Shown piece after piece: positions 54,900 to 63,746 of a stretch of DNA of 64,000 bases (positions within the stretch are counted from its first letter, which is position 1; the number at the start of each line of letters is the position of its first letter). Under the pieces are notes generated by a model. It did not search any database, had not been told where the DNA came from, and saw only the letters and a list, made by a program, of their open reading frames with translations. The DNA lies in the NCBI RefSeq assembly GCF_004353915.1, contig NZ_SMRP01000001.1:124001-188000 (forward strand), written 5' to 3'. Both the position numbers and the translations under genes were made by a program. This stretch comes from Paraburkholderia silviterrae (lineage in GTDB: Bacteria > Pseudomonadota > Gammaproteobacteria > Burkholderiales > Burkholderiaceae).

Positions 54900-55835
54900 T
54901 CATGCCGACGCATGGTGGTGCAAGTCTAAAGTCGCCATCCATCCCGGCACCTGCGCGGTCATCGATTTCATCGCGAACTCGAGAAATACGCTCACAGCGC
55001 GCGGCAACTGTCGTCGACTCGGATAGACGAAATATATGCCGATGCTCTCTCCTCCGTACTCCGGCAGTACCTCAGTCAGTTCTCCCGAGCGGATGTGCTT
55101 CGCCGTCAACGTGAGCGGCAATAGCGCAATGCCCAGGTGAGCGCGTGCGGCCTCGAGTTGGGCCGCCGCCGTGTTGGCCCGAAATGGACCCGTCACATAG
55201 ACTTCCGCCATGCCACCCGGTCCATCGAGCCGCCACAGCGTTCGGGGCGCCGGCCCAAGCGCAGAGATGCAGTTGTGCTCCACCAGGTCCTCAAGAGCCC
55301 CCGGCGTGCCTCGTTTGGCGAGATAGCCCGGGCTCGCAACCAGGGTACGGCGGCTGACGCAAAGCTGCCGCGCGATGAGCGTCGGCTCCAGGGTCTTCCC
55401 GGAACGGATGGCCACATCAATGGCCTCGCCAACCATATCGGCGCGCACATCGCTAAGGAGGAACTCCAGCCGCACGTCTGGGTAGATGGCCAGGAACTCC
55501 GCAACCCACGGCATGGCATCCAGATGGTTGAATAGATCTGCGGGGCCGGCAACGCGCACACGCCCACTTGGTTGCCGACCTCTATCGGATAGTTCGTCGG
55601 CCGCCTGCGTCAGGGACTCGATCTGATCGGCACAGCGCGCGTAAAAGGCTTCGCCGGCCTCGGTCAGTGACAAGCGCCGAGTCGAGCGCTGCATGAGCCG
55701 TAGTCCGAGTTCTTGCTCCAGTTCCTTGATCCTGCGGCTGGCGGTGTTGGGCGGAATGCCGAGGCGCCGCCCCGCCTCGGCAAAACTGCCAGCGCGAACC
55801 ACATGGACGAACAAAGCAACGTCGTTTAGATCCAT
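54900..55835 (-). CDS. LysR family transcriptional regulator
   Basis: 311 residues. Winged HTH at the N-terminus (MDLNDVALFVHVVRAGSFAE, GIPPNTASRRIKELEQELGLRLMQRSTRRLSLT) and the inducer-binding domain after it (VRVAGPADLFNHLDAMPW, LEFLLSDVRADMVGEAIDVAIR). Start ATG 55835 lies 6 bases after GGGAG; ATG 55838 is adjacent. It could act on the promoter repeats at 54304 and 59615, which have LysR-like upstream boxes; this is an inference from proximity. Confidence 0.9.
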   Translation of the reverse strand: MDLNDVALFVHVVRAGSFAEAGRRLGIPPNTASRRIKELEQELGLRLMQRSTRRLSLTEAGEAFYARCADQIESLTQAADELSDRGRQPSGRVRVAGPADLFNHLDAMPWVAEFLAIYPDVRLEFLLSDVRADMVGEAIDVAIRSGKTLEPTLIARQLCVSRRTLVASPGYLAKRGTPGALEDLVEHNCISALGPAPRTLWRLDGPGGMAEVYVTGPFRANTAAAQLEAARAHLGIALLPLTLTAKHIRSGELTEVLPEYGGESIGIYFVYPSRRQLPRAVSVFLEFAMKSMTAQVPGWMATLDLHHHASA

Positions 55836-56656
55836 CATGAGCTCCCGTTGGCGCCAACTATGGCCGAATGTGGTCCACCCAGGCCACCAAGTGGCACCAC
55901 GGATCGGCAACTATATTTTGCCCTGTTTGCGCCGCCGAAATACTCAGCATGACTACCATGCCCACGAGCCGCTCGTCGTCGGCCGCGATCTGCGCCCAGG
56001 CGAATCGGTAGCCATCGGCTAACCGGTTCATTCCAGCGGCGCAACGGTCGTGTCACGGCGTCAGCGTGACCGGACCAAACTGATATGCCCCCAGTTTTAG
56101 TCCGCAGCGCAGTTAGCGCCCGAGATCTGTTGTTTGCTGAATCGTTTCTTCATTGCCGTTCCTCTCTGGAACGAGCCCTGCGCCATTGGCGTACCAAACG
56201 CCCGGAGCAGGGCAATCCCACCGAAGCGCGGGTGCTGCTGAGTATAGGTTTGCTCCGGGAGCGGATCGATGCTGCAATCGATTGGCTTTCGGCGGGCGGC
56301 TTTGCGACACGACCTCGAGTGGCACGTGCCGGGATTTTCGTCAGCCGCACAGCGTGGTCCGGATGTCGGCATCCGATCGAGATGAAATGGACGTAACCCG
56401 CCCTTTGAAGGCGCCCACCCGCTACCAGCCCTCGCGGCTCGCTGTCGACAAATCCGCGCGCGACGGACGGCACGATCGAAGGTTCGCTCAGTTGCGAGAT
56501 GCACGCGGTCCACGCTCACACTCCAACTTCCGAAGTGGAAGCGCCACCGAATCCGTCGTTCCTCTAACAGATACGAAAACCAGCGCCATATCGCTGCATC
56601 GTCGGCGTTTGCCATCGACGCGGCTTGATGACGTGTTCGGTGCATCAAGTCCATAT
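55836..56656. other. Intergenic region with IS3 OrfA scrap
   Basis: 821 bases. The only recognisable coding is an IS3 OrfA start at 56153-56121 (minus; listed separately). Otherwise I see no gene; sequences at 56060-56090 (CAGCGTGACCGGACC, GATATGCCCCCAG) resemble an IS end. It reads as a scar of insertions between the LysR gene and ribBA. Confidence 0.5.
56097..56153 (-). mobile_element. IS3-family OrfA N-terminal remnant
   Basis: On the minus strand GAGAGGAACGGC precedes ATG 56153 and the peptide MKKRFSKQQI, the usual first residues of IS3-group OrfA (MKKRFSEEQI). After ten codons it departs (SGANCAAD, stop). No OrfB or paired inverted repeats are visible. A dead fragment. Confidence 0.6.
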
Positions 56657-57853
56657 TCAGTCGAATATGTGTCCGAGCACCTTCTCTTTAGTCTTGAGGT
56701 AGAAGGCGTTTTCGCGATTCGGTACAGTAACGAGCGGCACGCGATCTTCTATACTCAATCCGTATTCGGAGATGCCCCGATACTTGCGCGGATTGTTTGT
56801 CATTAGCTTCATCGTCGTCACGCCCTGGTCCTGCAGAATCTGCGCGCCAACCGCGTAATCCCGCGCATCCGCCTGAAGGCCCAACTGCAGATTCGCCTCT
56901 ACAGTGTCCAGCCCTTTATCCTGCAAGGCGTAGGCTCGCAGCTTTTCAGTGAGTCCGATTCCGCGCCCTTCATGTCCCTTCAGGTAAACAACGATGCCGC
57001 AGCCTGCCTGGGCGATGCGTTCCATCGCCAGATCAAGCTGTGCGCGGCAATCACATCTGATCGATCCGAATACTTCTCCGGTCAGGCATTCGGAATGCAC
57101 ACGTACAAGCGGAGATTTGCAGCTCGCCAAATCACCCATGACAAGCGCGGCGTGTTCTTGCCCAGAACTGATTTCTCGATATCCGAAAACCGTGAATACG
57201 CCATATCGGGTGGGCAGTCGTGCCATGGACATTCGCTCTACGATACGTTCCCGTTTGCGACGATACGCAATGAGATCCTTGATCGTAATGATTGGAAGCG
57301 AGTGCGCGCGGGCGAACTCCACCAATTGCGGGAATCTCGCCATCGTGCCGTCATCGTTGACGATCTCGGCCAGCAAACCACCGGGCGCCATCCCCGCCAG
57401 CCTCGTGAGATCCACCCCCGCTTCTGTGTGCCCCGGCCGGCGCAATACGCCACCACGCACCGCTCGCAATGGAAAGACGTGTCCCGGCCGGCTAAATTCC
57501 ACGGCTTCGGCCTTCTCGTCGACGAGCGCCCTGACGGTGATGGCACGGTCGGCAGCCGAAATCCCAGTTGTCGTACCGATACGGTAGTCCGTGCTCACCG
57601 TGAACGCGGTACTCATGGAATCGCTGTTGTTCGCCACCATGAGCGGAAGCGATAGCGCGTCCAGGCGCTCCCCGGACAACGACACGCAAAGCACGCCACT
57701 CGTGTAGCGCACCATGAAGGCGATGTCCGTGTCCGTGGCTGCCTGCGCAGCCATAATCAGGTCGCCTTCGTTCTCGCGGTCTTCGTCATCCACTACGACA
57801 ACCATCCGCCCGGCCGCGATCGCTTCAATTGCGGTTTCGATCGAATCTGTTTT
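56657..57853 (-). CDS. ribBA: Bifunctional DHBP synthase / GTP cyclohydrolase II
   Basis: 398 residues from GTG 57853 (AAAGGA about 8 bases upstream), matching the usual RibBA start; GTG 57883 would add ten residues. RibB half: VVVVDDEDRENEGDLI and GGVLRRPGHTEAGVDL. RibA half: zinc cysteines in SECLTGEVFGSIRCDC and the substrate motif GHEGRGIGLTEKLR. Both activities look intact: ribulose-5-P to DHBP, and GTP to the pyrimidine precursor of riboflavin. As the last gene of a catabolic cluster with a flavin monooxygenase, it probably supplies extra FMN. Confidence 0.92.
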   Translation of the reverse strand, partial: KTDSIETAIEAIAAGRMVVVVDDEDRENEGDLIMAAQAATDTDIAFMVRYTSGVLCVSLSGERLDALSLPLMVANNSDSMSTAFTVSTDYRIGTTTGISAADRAITVRALVDEKAEAVEFSRPGHVFPLRAVRGGVLRRPGHTEAGVDLTRLAGMAPGGLLAEIVNDDGTMARFPQLVEFARAHSLPIITIKDLIAYRRKRERIVERMSMARLPTRYGVFTVFGYREISSGQEHAALVMGDLASCKSPLVRVHSECLTGEVFGSIRCDCRAQLDLAMERIAQAGCGIVVYLKGHEGRGIGLTEKLRAYALQDKGLDTVEANLQLGLQADARDYAVGAQILQDQGVTTMKLMTNNPRKYRGISEYGLSIEDRVPLVTVPNRENAFYLKTKEKVLGHIFD

Positions 57854-57990
57854 CACTTTCTTTCCTTTTTCCAGCGTTGTCACTTAAATCGAACTTTGAA
57901 GACACCGGTATCGCGACGATCGTGAATACAGGCGATACGGAGGGGTCTCGGACGCGCGCCAATGAATTACATTGCACTCAATGAGAAGCA

Positions 57991-58959
57991 TCATTCGTTG
58001 GCGGAAATGTCTAGCTTAAGAAGACGATCCGCATTGCCATGCGAAATTTTGATTCTATCGAGCGGAGACAGTGGGAGAGCATCAAGGAATTTTCGCGCCG
58101 GCGCGTTGGCACTGTACGGATAATCTACGCTGAACATGATCCTATCCGCACCAAACGTAGTAAGTGCGTTCAGGAAAGGCGATATGTGGAAAACGCCAGA
58201 TGTCGTAATGTAGACGTTTTCCACAATCGTCTGGCTGATCGGGTGTCCACCGCGGCTCGTTAGCACGTCGTCGGCGCGCCCGAGCATGAAAGGCAGCATT
58301 TCTCCCATGTGACCGACGATAACGGTCAGGCCAGGAAATTTCTCGAACGTGCCGGCTAGCGCCAACCGGAAGACATGAATTGCGGTCTCGGAATGCCAGC
58401 CAAATATGCCGGATGCAAGCAACGACCCGGTTCGGCCTGGCAAGCCTTGATAGTAACAGTCATACACTGCCTTTGGTGGCAGATTAGGGTGAATGTAGAC
58501 CGGCACATCGAGCGCTACGGCCCTCGCCAGCACCGGAGCAAATCGTTCGTCATCGAGAAAACGGCCATCGGTGAGGCCGTTCACCATCACGCCGCGAAAG
58601 CCGAGATCACGCACCGCGCGTTCCAGCTCGTCCGCCGCTGCTTCAGGCTCACGCATCGGCAAATGAGCGAATCCGCCGAAACGGCTCGGATGACGCCGAA
58701 CCGCTTCGCCCAAGTGGTTGTTCGTTTCCTGAGCAAAGCGGATTCCGGCATCGCCGTCTAAAAGATCGGCCCCCGGCATGCTCGCAGAAATCACCTGATG
58801 AGTGATGCCGTGCTCATCCATGGCAGCGAGACGACCGACATCGAGATCTCCTAATACAACGTCACTCTCGGGCGAATAGCCGGGATTGCTGCTGGCGTCA
58901 AAATGGGCGTGGACCAGCGGGGGAACAAGAAAATGCTCCTCAAGAGCTACGATCCTCAT
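57991..58959 (-). CDS. Amidohydrolase family decarboxylase-type protein
   Basis: 322 residues. The N-terminal metal motif is EEHF, not HxH, as in gamma-resorcylate decarboxylase and 5-carboxyvanillate decarboxylase. Other metal ligands are His in VPVYIHPNLPP (about 177), VGHMGEMLPF (about 228) and Asp in FSVDYPYS. These enzymes decarboxylate hydroxylated aromatic or muconate acids without oxygen. It probably acts in the same pathway as the upstream NTF2-like protein and downstream RibBA gene. Specific acid unknown. Confidence 0.85.
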   Translation of the reverse strand: MRIVALEEHFLVPPLVHAHFDASSNPGYSPESDVVLGDLDVGRLAAMDEHGITHQVISASMPGADLLDGDAGIRFAQETNNHLGEAVRRHPSRFGGFAHLPMREPEAAADELERAVRDLGFRGVMVNGLTDGRFLDDERFAPVLARAVALDVPVYIHPNLPPKAVYDCYYQGLPGRTGSLLASGIFGWHSETAIHVFRLALAGTFEKFPGLTVIVGHMGEMLPFMLGRADDVLTSRGGHPISQTIVENVYITTSGVFHISPFLNALTTFGADRIMFSVDYPYSANAPARKFLDALPLSPLDRIKISHGNADRLLKLDISANE

Positions 58960-59040
58960 TTTCTCTCCTGTTGTGATAGCCCGCTCGTCATGACGACCCA
59001 GTTTGTCACCGCGGAGGCGGAATCGCCGTGCTTTTCGTTG

Positions 59041-59547
59041 TCAGGCGACCTTGAGCGCGCCGCTATCCATATAGACGATTTCGCCCACGAGCAACGCATC
59101 CCGGCATTCCAGTGCGATCATGCACGGCGACTTCACCGACTTACCGGAAATGTTGAGACTTTGCAGGTCATCACCGGCCGCTTGCACATCGAACTCTCCT
59201 TCGACGTAGATGCAGTTATCCACGATCGACACGCGCGTAAAGGACTTCAGTGCCGGCCCCGGCCACTTCTCGAATCGGTCGAGATAGAATTCGCGGATGC
59301 CTTCAAAGCTCTGCACGTCGACACCAAGCGCAGGAATTCTCTGGTAGGAGCCCTCCGGATGAACCGTCGCCATTGTTTCTTTAATATCGCTAGACCATTC
59401 GGCGACCAGGTGACGTTCGAATACTTCCTTGTTTGCCCGGCTTAAGTCGGTGTCGGCCACAAAGACGGGGCCATTCGTGTAGCTTTCGATCGAGAAGGGC
59501 TTGCCTTCCCACATCAGCGTCTTAGTGCGGGTTTGCACGGTTGCCAT
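59041..59547 (-). CDS. NTF2/SnoaL-like protein
   Basis: 168 residues. Cone-shaped NTF2 fold signals: RANKEVFERHLVAEWSSD, VQSFEGIREFYLDRFEKW, IYVEGEFDVQAAG and SPCMIALECRDALLV. Such proteins act as isomerases, dehydratases or ring-opening enzymes in aromatic and polyketide catabolism. Its promoter contains the 80-bp repeat copy B. Follows the SDR genes and precedes the amidohydrolase by 81 bases, so these form an operon. Confidence 0.75.
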   Translation of the reverse strand: MATVQTRTKTLMWEGKPFSIESYTNGPVFVADTDLSRANKEVFERHLVAEWSSDIKETMATVHPEGSYQRIPALGVDVQSFEGIREFYLDRFEKWPGPALKSFTRVSIVDNCIYVEGEFDVQAAGDDLQSLNISGKSVKSPCMIALECRDALLVGEIVYMDSGALKVA

Positions 59548-59907
59548 ATTTTGTCTCCATGTAGGCCTTAACTGACCGGCTCGTCACGAGGCTTCAAGCC
59601 TATGCGCGCCAGTCCATAGCTCATAAGCTAATCTCATCGCCACATCGTGTCCAACAGCAAATGCAGATGAGACGATCGAATCTTGTGAACGCTTTTCCGG
59701 TCCTGAGAATGAATGTCAGCGCGCGCACCCTTACGCGGATATATGCAAAAATCCCTACTTAGCGTAGCCTAAGTAAGGGCTACGTCTTCTACGATCAGCA
59801 GGCTCTGGCTGTAGAGGTCGCCCGAGTTCTGCCACACTACCGCGATGGTGCGTTCTACGGGTTTCTTTGGGACGTGCGACGTCTGCGCCTGGCGCGATGA
59901 TAGTGGG
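59548..59907. other. Intergenic region with promoter-like repeat copy B
   Basis: 360 bases. It holds repeat copy B (59615-59694). Between 59770 and 59860 a minus-strand frame reads ERTIAVVWQNSGDLYSQSLL, possibly the tail of a lost gene. No intact gene. Confidence 0.45.
59615..59694 (-). promoter_or_regulatory. Promoter-like repeat, copy B, before the NTF2-like gene
   Basis: 79 per cent identical to 54304-54383 without gaps. On the minus strand: AAGATTCGATCGT, TTGGAC, 18 bases, TAGCTT, then 68 bases to ATG 59547. A LysR-like regulator is encoded at 54900-55835. Confidence 0.65.
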
Positions 59908-60669
59908 TTACGAGGCAAGCATTCCGCCGTCCACCACAAGATCTGTGCCGGTGACGTACGAACTCTCGTCGGAAGCCAGGAAGAGTGCTGCGTGCGCCAC
60001 CTCTTCTGGCTTTGCAGCGCGGCCGAGCATAATACGCCCGAGCATATAGTCGGCCCATTCCCTATTATCAAGCTGTGCACGAGTTTGATTGGTCTCAGTC
60101 AAACCCGGTGAGATGGAATTGGCACGGATGCCAAATTCACGACCCTCCATCGCCAATTGGCGGGTCATGGAGACGATACCGGCCTTCGATGTGCAATGCG
60201 CCAAAGAGCCCAACGTGCGTGCCGTCGTGTGCGCATTCGCGGAGGCAGTATTGACGATCGTACCGTGGCTCTTTTTAAGGTAAGGCCAAGCCGCACGCGT
60301 AAGGAAGAAAACAAGACTAACTTCCTCGTTCAAATTGCGCCGCCACTCCTCGTCTGAAATATCCTCGATCCAGTTGAAATAGGCCATCGCCGCGTTATTG
60401 TAAAGCACGTCTATCCGGCCAAAACGTTCAATGGCGAAATCGACCAAGGCACGGCACTCGTCCGAGTTAGCGAGGTTACAGGGATGACGTGAGATCATTT
60501 CGCCACCGGCGGTGTGCACCGCCTCAACCGTGACCGCACCGCTCTCCTCGTTTATATCGCATCCTACAACGCGTGCACCTTCTCGAGCGAATAGCAGAGC
60601 TGCCGCGCGCCCCATGCTCCCGCCTGTACCTGTGATAACGCAAATCTTGTCCTGAAGCCTGCCTGTCAT
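59908..60669 (-). CDS. SDR family protein with His in place of the catalytic Tyr
   Basis: 253 residues. Glycine motif TGTGGSMGRAA (about 14), NNAAMAYF and the C-terminal PGLTETN and VDGGMLAS are typical. The active site reads SLAHCTSKAG: the residue four before Lys is His, where classical SDRs have Tyr; the codon is clearly CAT. The Ser of NTASANAH is kept. It may be a variant acid-base catalyst or a non-redox binding protein. ATG 60669 is preceded by GGGG. In operon with the next SDR (37-base gap). Confidence 0.82.
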   Translation of the reverse strand: MTGRLQDKICVITGTGGSMGRAAALLFAREGARVVGCDINEESGAVTVEAVHTAGGEMISRHPCNLANSDECRALVDFAIERFGRIDVLYNNAAMAYFNWIEDISDEEWRRNLNEEVSLVFFLTRAAWPYLKKSHGTIVNTASANAHTTARTLGSLAHCTSKAGIVSMTRQLAMEGREFGIRANSISPGLTETNQTRAQLDNREWADYMLGRIMLGRAAKPEEVAHAALFLASDESSYVTGTDLVVDGGMLAS

Positions 60670-60706
60670 GATTTCCCCTTCATTCAATGGGTACGGTCGT
60701 CTGCCT

Positions 60707-61441
60707 TTAACTGATCTTGTAAAGCCCACCGTCGACTACTAGCGCCTGCCCCGTAATAAAGCTTGCCTCTTCACTCGCAAGGAACGCGACCGGACCGACA
60801 ATGTCCTCGGGTTGCGCCAATCGCTTGATTGCCTGCTGCTGCCAAACCAGACGTTTGATCTCTTCGGGTACCCCAGCCGTCGCAGGCGTGTCGGTAAGAG
60901 ACGGGAGTATCGCATTACAGGTGATGCCATCGGCCGCTACATCATTGGCGAGGCCTCGCATGAACCCGATCGCCCCCATTTTCGTCGCCATGTAAGCGCT
61001 GAGTGCCTGTTCAGCGACGCCAATAGAATTTGACGATATCGCGATGAAGCGTCCATAACCATTCTTTCGCATACGCGGCACGAAATATTTCGCACTATAG
61101 AATTGCGCGTCGACGTTGACTGCAAAGCCCCTGCGCCACGAGTCAAAATCCAGTTCGTCGATGAGGCCGCGCGGAAAGGCGGCCGCATTGTTCACGACGA
61201 CGTCCAAACGATCGAACCTTTCATCTATCGCCTCCCCGAGTTTGGCCCAAGTAGCTTCGATTGAGACATCGCCAGCGAAGGCCATTGCAGACGAACCCGC
61301 CAATTGCGCTGACTCGGTTGGTGATTCCAGATCGACCAGAACTACCTGAGCGCCGCATTGGGCGAGTTTCACTGCAATAGCACGCCCAATGCCGCGTCCC
61401 GCGCCGGTGACGATTGCCACCTTACCTTTCAATGATGTCAT
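60707..61441 (-). CDS. SDR family oxidoreductase
   Basis: 244 residues with a complete classical active site: TGAGRGIGRA (about 12-21), NNAAAFPRG, ISSNSIG (Ser), YMATKMG (Tyr and Lys) and the closing VVDGGLYKIS. NAD(P)-dependent dehydrogenase of unknown substrate. It is upstream of the variant SDR and downstream of the SMR-like gene on the same strand; the two SDRs probably act together. Confidence 0.88.
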   Translation of the reverse strand: MTSLKGKVAIVTGAGRGIGRAIAVKLAQCGAQVVLVDLESPTESAQLAGSSAMAFAGDVSIEATWAKLGEAIDERFDRLDVVVNNAAAFPRGLIDELDFDSWRRGFAVNVDAQFYSAKYFVPRMRKNGYGRFIAISSNSIGVAEQALSAYMATKMGAIGFMRGLANDVAADGITCNAILPSLTDTPATAGVPEEIKRLVWQQQAIKRLAQPEDIVGPVAFLASEEASFITGQALVVDGGLYKIS

Positions 61442-61485
61442 GTACCCCCTCCACCAAGATCCAATGCCTGGCGCAAGCTCTCATC

Positions 61486-61815
61486 TCATGAGCTTGCAGC
61501 AGACAGGTTTCCAATCACGACGCCCGCGATTGCAATCGCCCCGCCTACCGCCTGGAGAATCGAGACCCGTTCGCCAAAAGACAGACCTATAAAGAACGAG
61601 CCAATCATCACGCCAACCGTCAACGCCGTCACCGCGGCACTGACCGGAGCGCCGGCTGTCATCGCCCGCCCAAGAAACCAAAGCGTCAGCATGTTCGCGA
61701 GAATCATTCCTAGCGTCGGCCACGGTTGCGTCATGCCACCGCAGAGCTTCATGAAATAGACGGCAACAATATTGGCGGCGATAGCAATCGCAACCATTAC
61801 ATAGCTAGCGTACAT
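61486..61815 (-). CDS. SMR-like four-helix membrane protein lacking the key Glu
   Basis: 109 residues, four hydrophobic helices. The order matches small multidrug resistance proteins: YVMVAIAIAANIVAVYFMKL, QPWPTLGMILANMLTLWFLG, AAVTALTVGVMIGSFFIGLSFGERVSI and AIAIAGVVIGNLSA. The membrane Glu of helix 1 (Glu14 in EmrE) aligns with Asn here, so classic drug/proton exchange is unlikely. AGGAAAG precedes ATG 61815. It may carry a pathway metabolite. Confidence 0.75.
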   Translation of the reverse strand: MYASYVMVAIAIAANIVAVYFMKLCGGMTQPWPTLGMILANMLTLWFLGRAMTAGAPVSAAVTALTVGVMIGSFFIGLSFGERVSILQAVGGAIAIAGVVIGNLSAASS

Positions 61816-62131
61816 ATCTTTCCTCTCAAAATAAGCACCCACTGTGCCTTTCGGCAGGGGATCTCCAAGAACATTCTTTCGACCAGCGTCGCGGCAGCCA
61901 GCCTGGTTTTCTTCGGCGAAGTCAGATCCCTGGCGACACAATGGCAGACGCGAAAAGTGTGGATCCGTGCTGTCCTATATCATTTGCACTCCTTATCCAG
62001 ATGAATGCAGGAGAGGAATTTGCACTTGCTACCTCAACACACACCGAAATTTCCAAACGACTCTATCGGACAGGAAACAGCTCGATCCACAAATGGCTCT
62101 CGGGATTTTTGCCAACGACCCAAGTTTCCGT
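61816..62131. other. Intergenic region between esterase and SMR-like gene
   Basis: 316 bases on the minus-strand path, no credible gene and no hairpin. It may hold a promoter for the SMR-SDR genes. Confidence 0.35.
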
Positions 62132-63694
62132 TCAGTCTGTGGCATGGCTCGCTGCACGTCGCGCGGCGTAGTGCGCGTCCCAAAAGCGGAGATGCTCCAG
62201 CCAAGGCACCTCCGTCAAGCCGATCTCGTCGTTGAGCGCCATGACACGCGGCGCGGCTGGATCAAAACTGGGCCAGTCGGGAAGATCCTGCGCCGCAGGA
62301 CGACCGGTACGGGCGAATTGCACCCAGGCAGTGCGGATCGTTTTCCCCAGTACCCGGTCCGCGCAATGCCAAGGCCAATCTCGCAGACTGAAGCGGTCAA
62401 AGCTGAAGAAGACGGAACTGCAATGAAACGCGCCCAGCGGTCTCGGGAACCCCTGCTCGTCATAAGAACCCGTCGGCACCGGAGGCGCCTTCTGGAACTG
62501 ATAGTAATAGACGTCGTGGCCAGCAGCGGCATGAAGATGAGCCCATGTCCAATTCTGCCAGGTGAACACGCGGTGACTATTGGCCTTCAGGCTAGCGGCG
62601 ATCGCTTCCGCGTCTGTCGTGGCTGGATAAAGCGCAAGGAACCGCTCAGCACTATCACCGTATTCGGCCTGAGCATAGGCTCGATAGGCAGCTAGATTGG
62701 GTGAGAAGCCGATGACCAGATCTTCGTTCGCGACGGAGCCAACGAGGAGCGGAACAGCAGCTTGCTGCCGGTTCTCGAAAATCTGATAACTACCAGCCGG
62801 CAGCACCGATCCATCCACAACCGGTTGAGCCGCATCGAAAATGCCCTGCATATTGGTGCCGTCAACACCGCTCGCCGCCCGGATCGTGTCGACATCGAAC
62901 GTCCGAATGTCCTTCTGAGCACCGCTTGCGATGCTATCGGCCCAAGCTTTACCAGATTTCGTTGCTGCTGCCAGTGTTTGCCACCGATCAGCGACACCGC
63001 TATTTTCCGCCACAGTACCGAAACTACCACCGCTTTCAGCAATCGCGCGATGGAACAGGCCGCGTGCGCGAGGCGATGCCATTAGCAGGCTAACGCTGGA
63101 GGATCCCGCGGAAATGCCGAAGATAGTCACGCATTCGGGATCACCGCCGAACTCGGCAATATTATCTCGTACCCATTGGAGCGCGGCGATCTGATCGAGC
63201 AACCCATAATTTCCAGAAATACCCTCATCGCTTTCTGCAGAAAGTTGGGGATGAGCAAGAAATCCGAGCTTGCCCAACCGATAGTTAAGGGTGACGAACA
63301 CCGCCCCATCACGCGCCCACGCATCGCCATCGAAGAACGGGGACGATCCGGATCCGAACTGGAAGCCACCGGGATGAATCCAGACGATTACCGGGCGCCG
63401 CTCTTCGGCATCTGCAGCCGCGCTCCATACGTTGAGGTACAGGCAATCCTCGGACTGCTCCTCATTGCCGAATGGGAGAACGGAATTACCCAGCATCGAT
63501 TGTTGAATCGCGATGGACTTCGCTCGCGTGGCGTCTCTCGTCCCCGTCCAGGCAACCGGCGGCCGTGGGGCGCGCCAGCGCAAATCTCCAACAGGCGGCG
63601 ATGCAAAGGGGATACCGCGAAACGCGGTGACTTCGCCATCCACGGAGCGCTCCCCTTTCAACTGCCCCTGGCTTATCGTTACTATCTCGTTCAT
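62132..63694 (-). CDS. Carboxylesterase/lipase family protein (type B)
   Basis: 520 residues. N-terminal FRGIPFASPPVGDLRW, EDCLYLNVW, oxyanion VWIHPGGFQFGSG, nucleophile elbow FGISAGSSS (usually GESAG; here GISAG with the Ser kept) and a late His region GAFHCSSVFF. It hydrolyses carboxylic esters; location is probably cytoplasmic as no signal peptide is visible. ATG 63694 follows a GAGGAG site. It lies 52 bases after the monooxygenase end and so is probably its partner. Confidence 0.88.
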   Translation of the reverse strand: MNEIVTISQGQLKGERSVDGEVTAFRGIPFASPPVGDLRWRAPRPPVAWTGTRDATRAKSIAIQQSMLGNSVLPFGNEEQSEDCLYLNVWSAAADAEERRPVIVWIHPGGFQFGSGSSPFFDGDAWARDGAVFVTLNYRLGKLGFLAHPQLSAESDEGISGNYGLLDQIAALQWVRDNIAEFGGDPECVTIFGISAGSSSVSLLMASPRARGLFHRAIAESGGSFGTVAENSGVADRWQTLAAATKSGKAWADSIASGAQKDIRTFDVDTIRAASGVDGTNMQGIFDAAQPVVDGSVLPAGSYQIFENRQQAAVPLLVGSVANEDLVIGFSPNLAAYRAYAQAEYGDSAERFLALYPATTDAEAIAASLKANSHRVFTWQNWTWAHLHAAAGHDVYYYQFQKAPPVPTGSYDEQGFPRPLGAFHCSSVFFSFDRFSLRDWPWHCADRVLGKTIRTAWVQFARTGRPAAQDLPDWPSFDPAAPRVMALNDEIGLTEVPWLEHLRFWDAHYAARRAASHATD

Positions 63695-63746
63695 ACGTTG
63701 CTCCTCACATGTCGATGGGCGATCATCTCTGACTCATCGCTTCTTA

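Noticed and set aside
59769..59860. Frame reading AVVWQNSGDLYSQSLL
   Set aside because: May be the tail of a lost gene, but no family is recognised and no start exists, so not listed as a gene.
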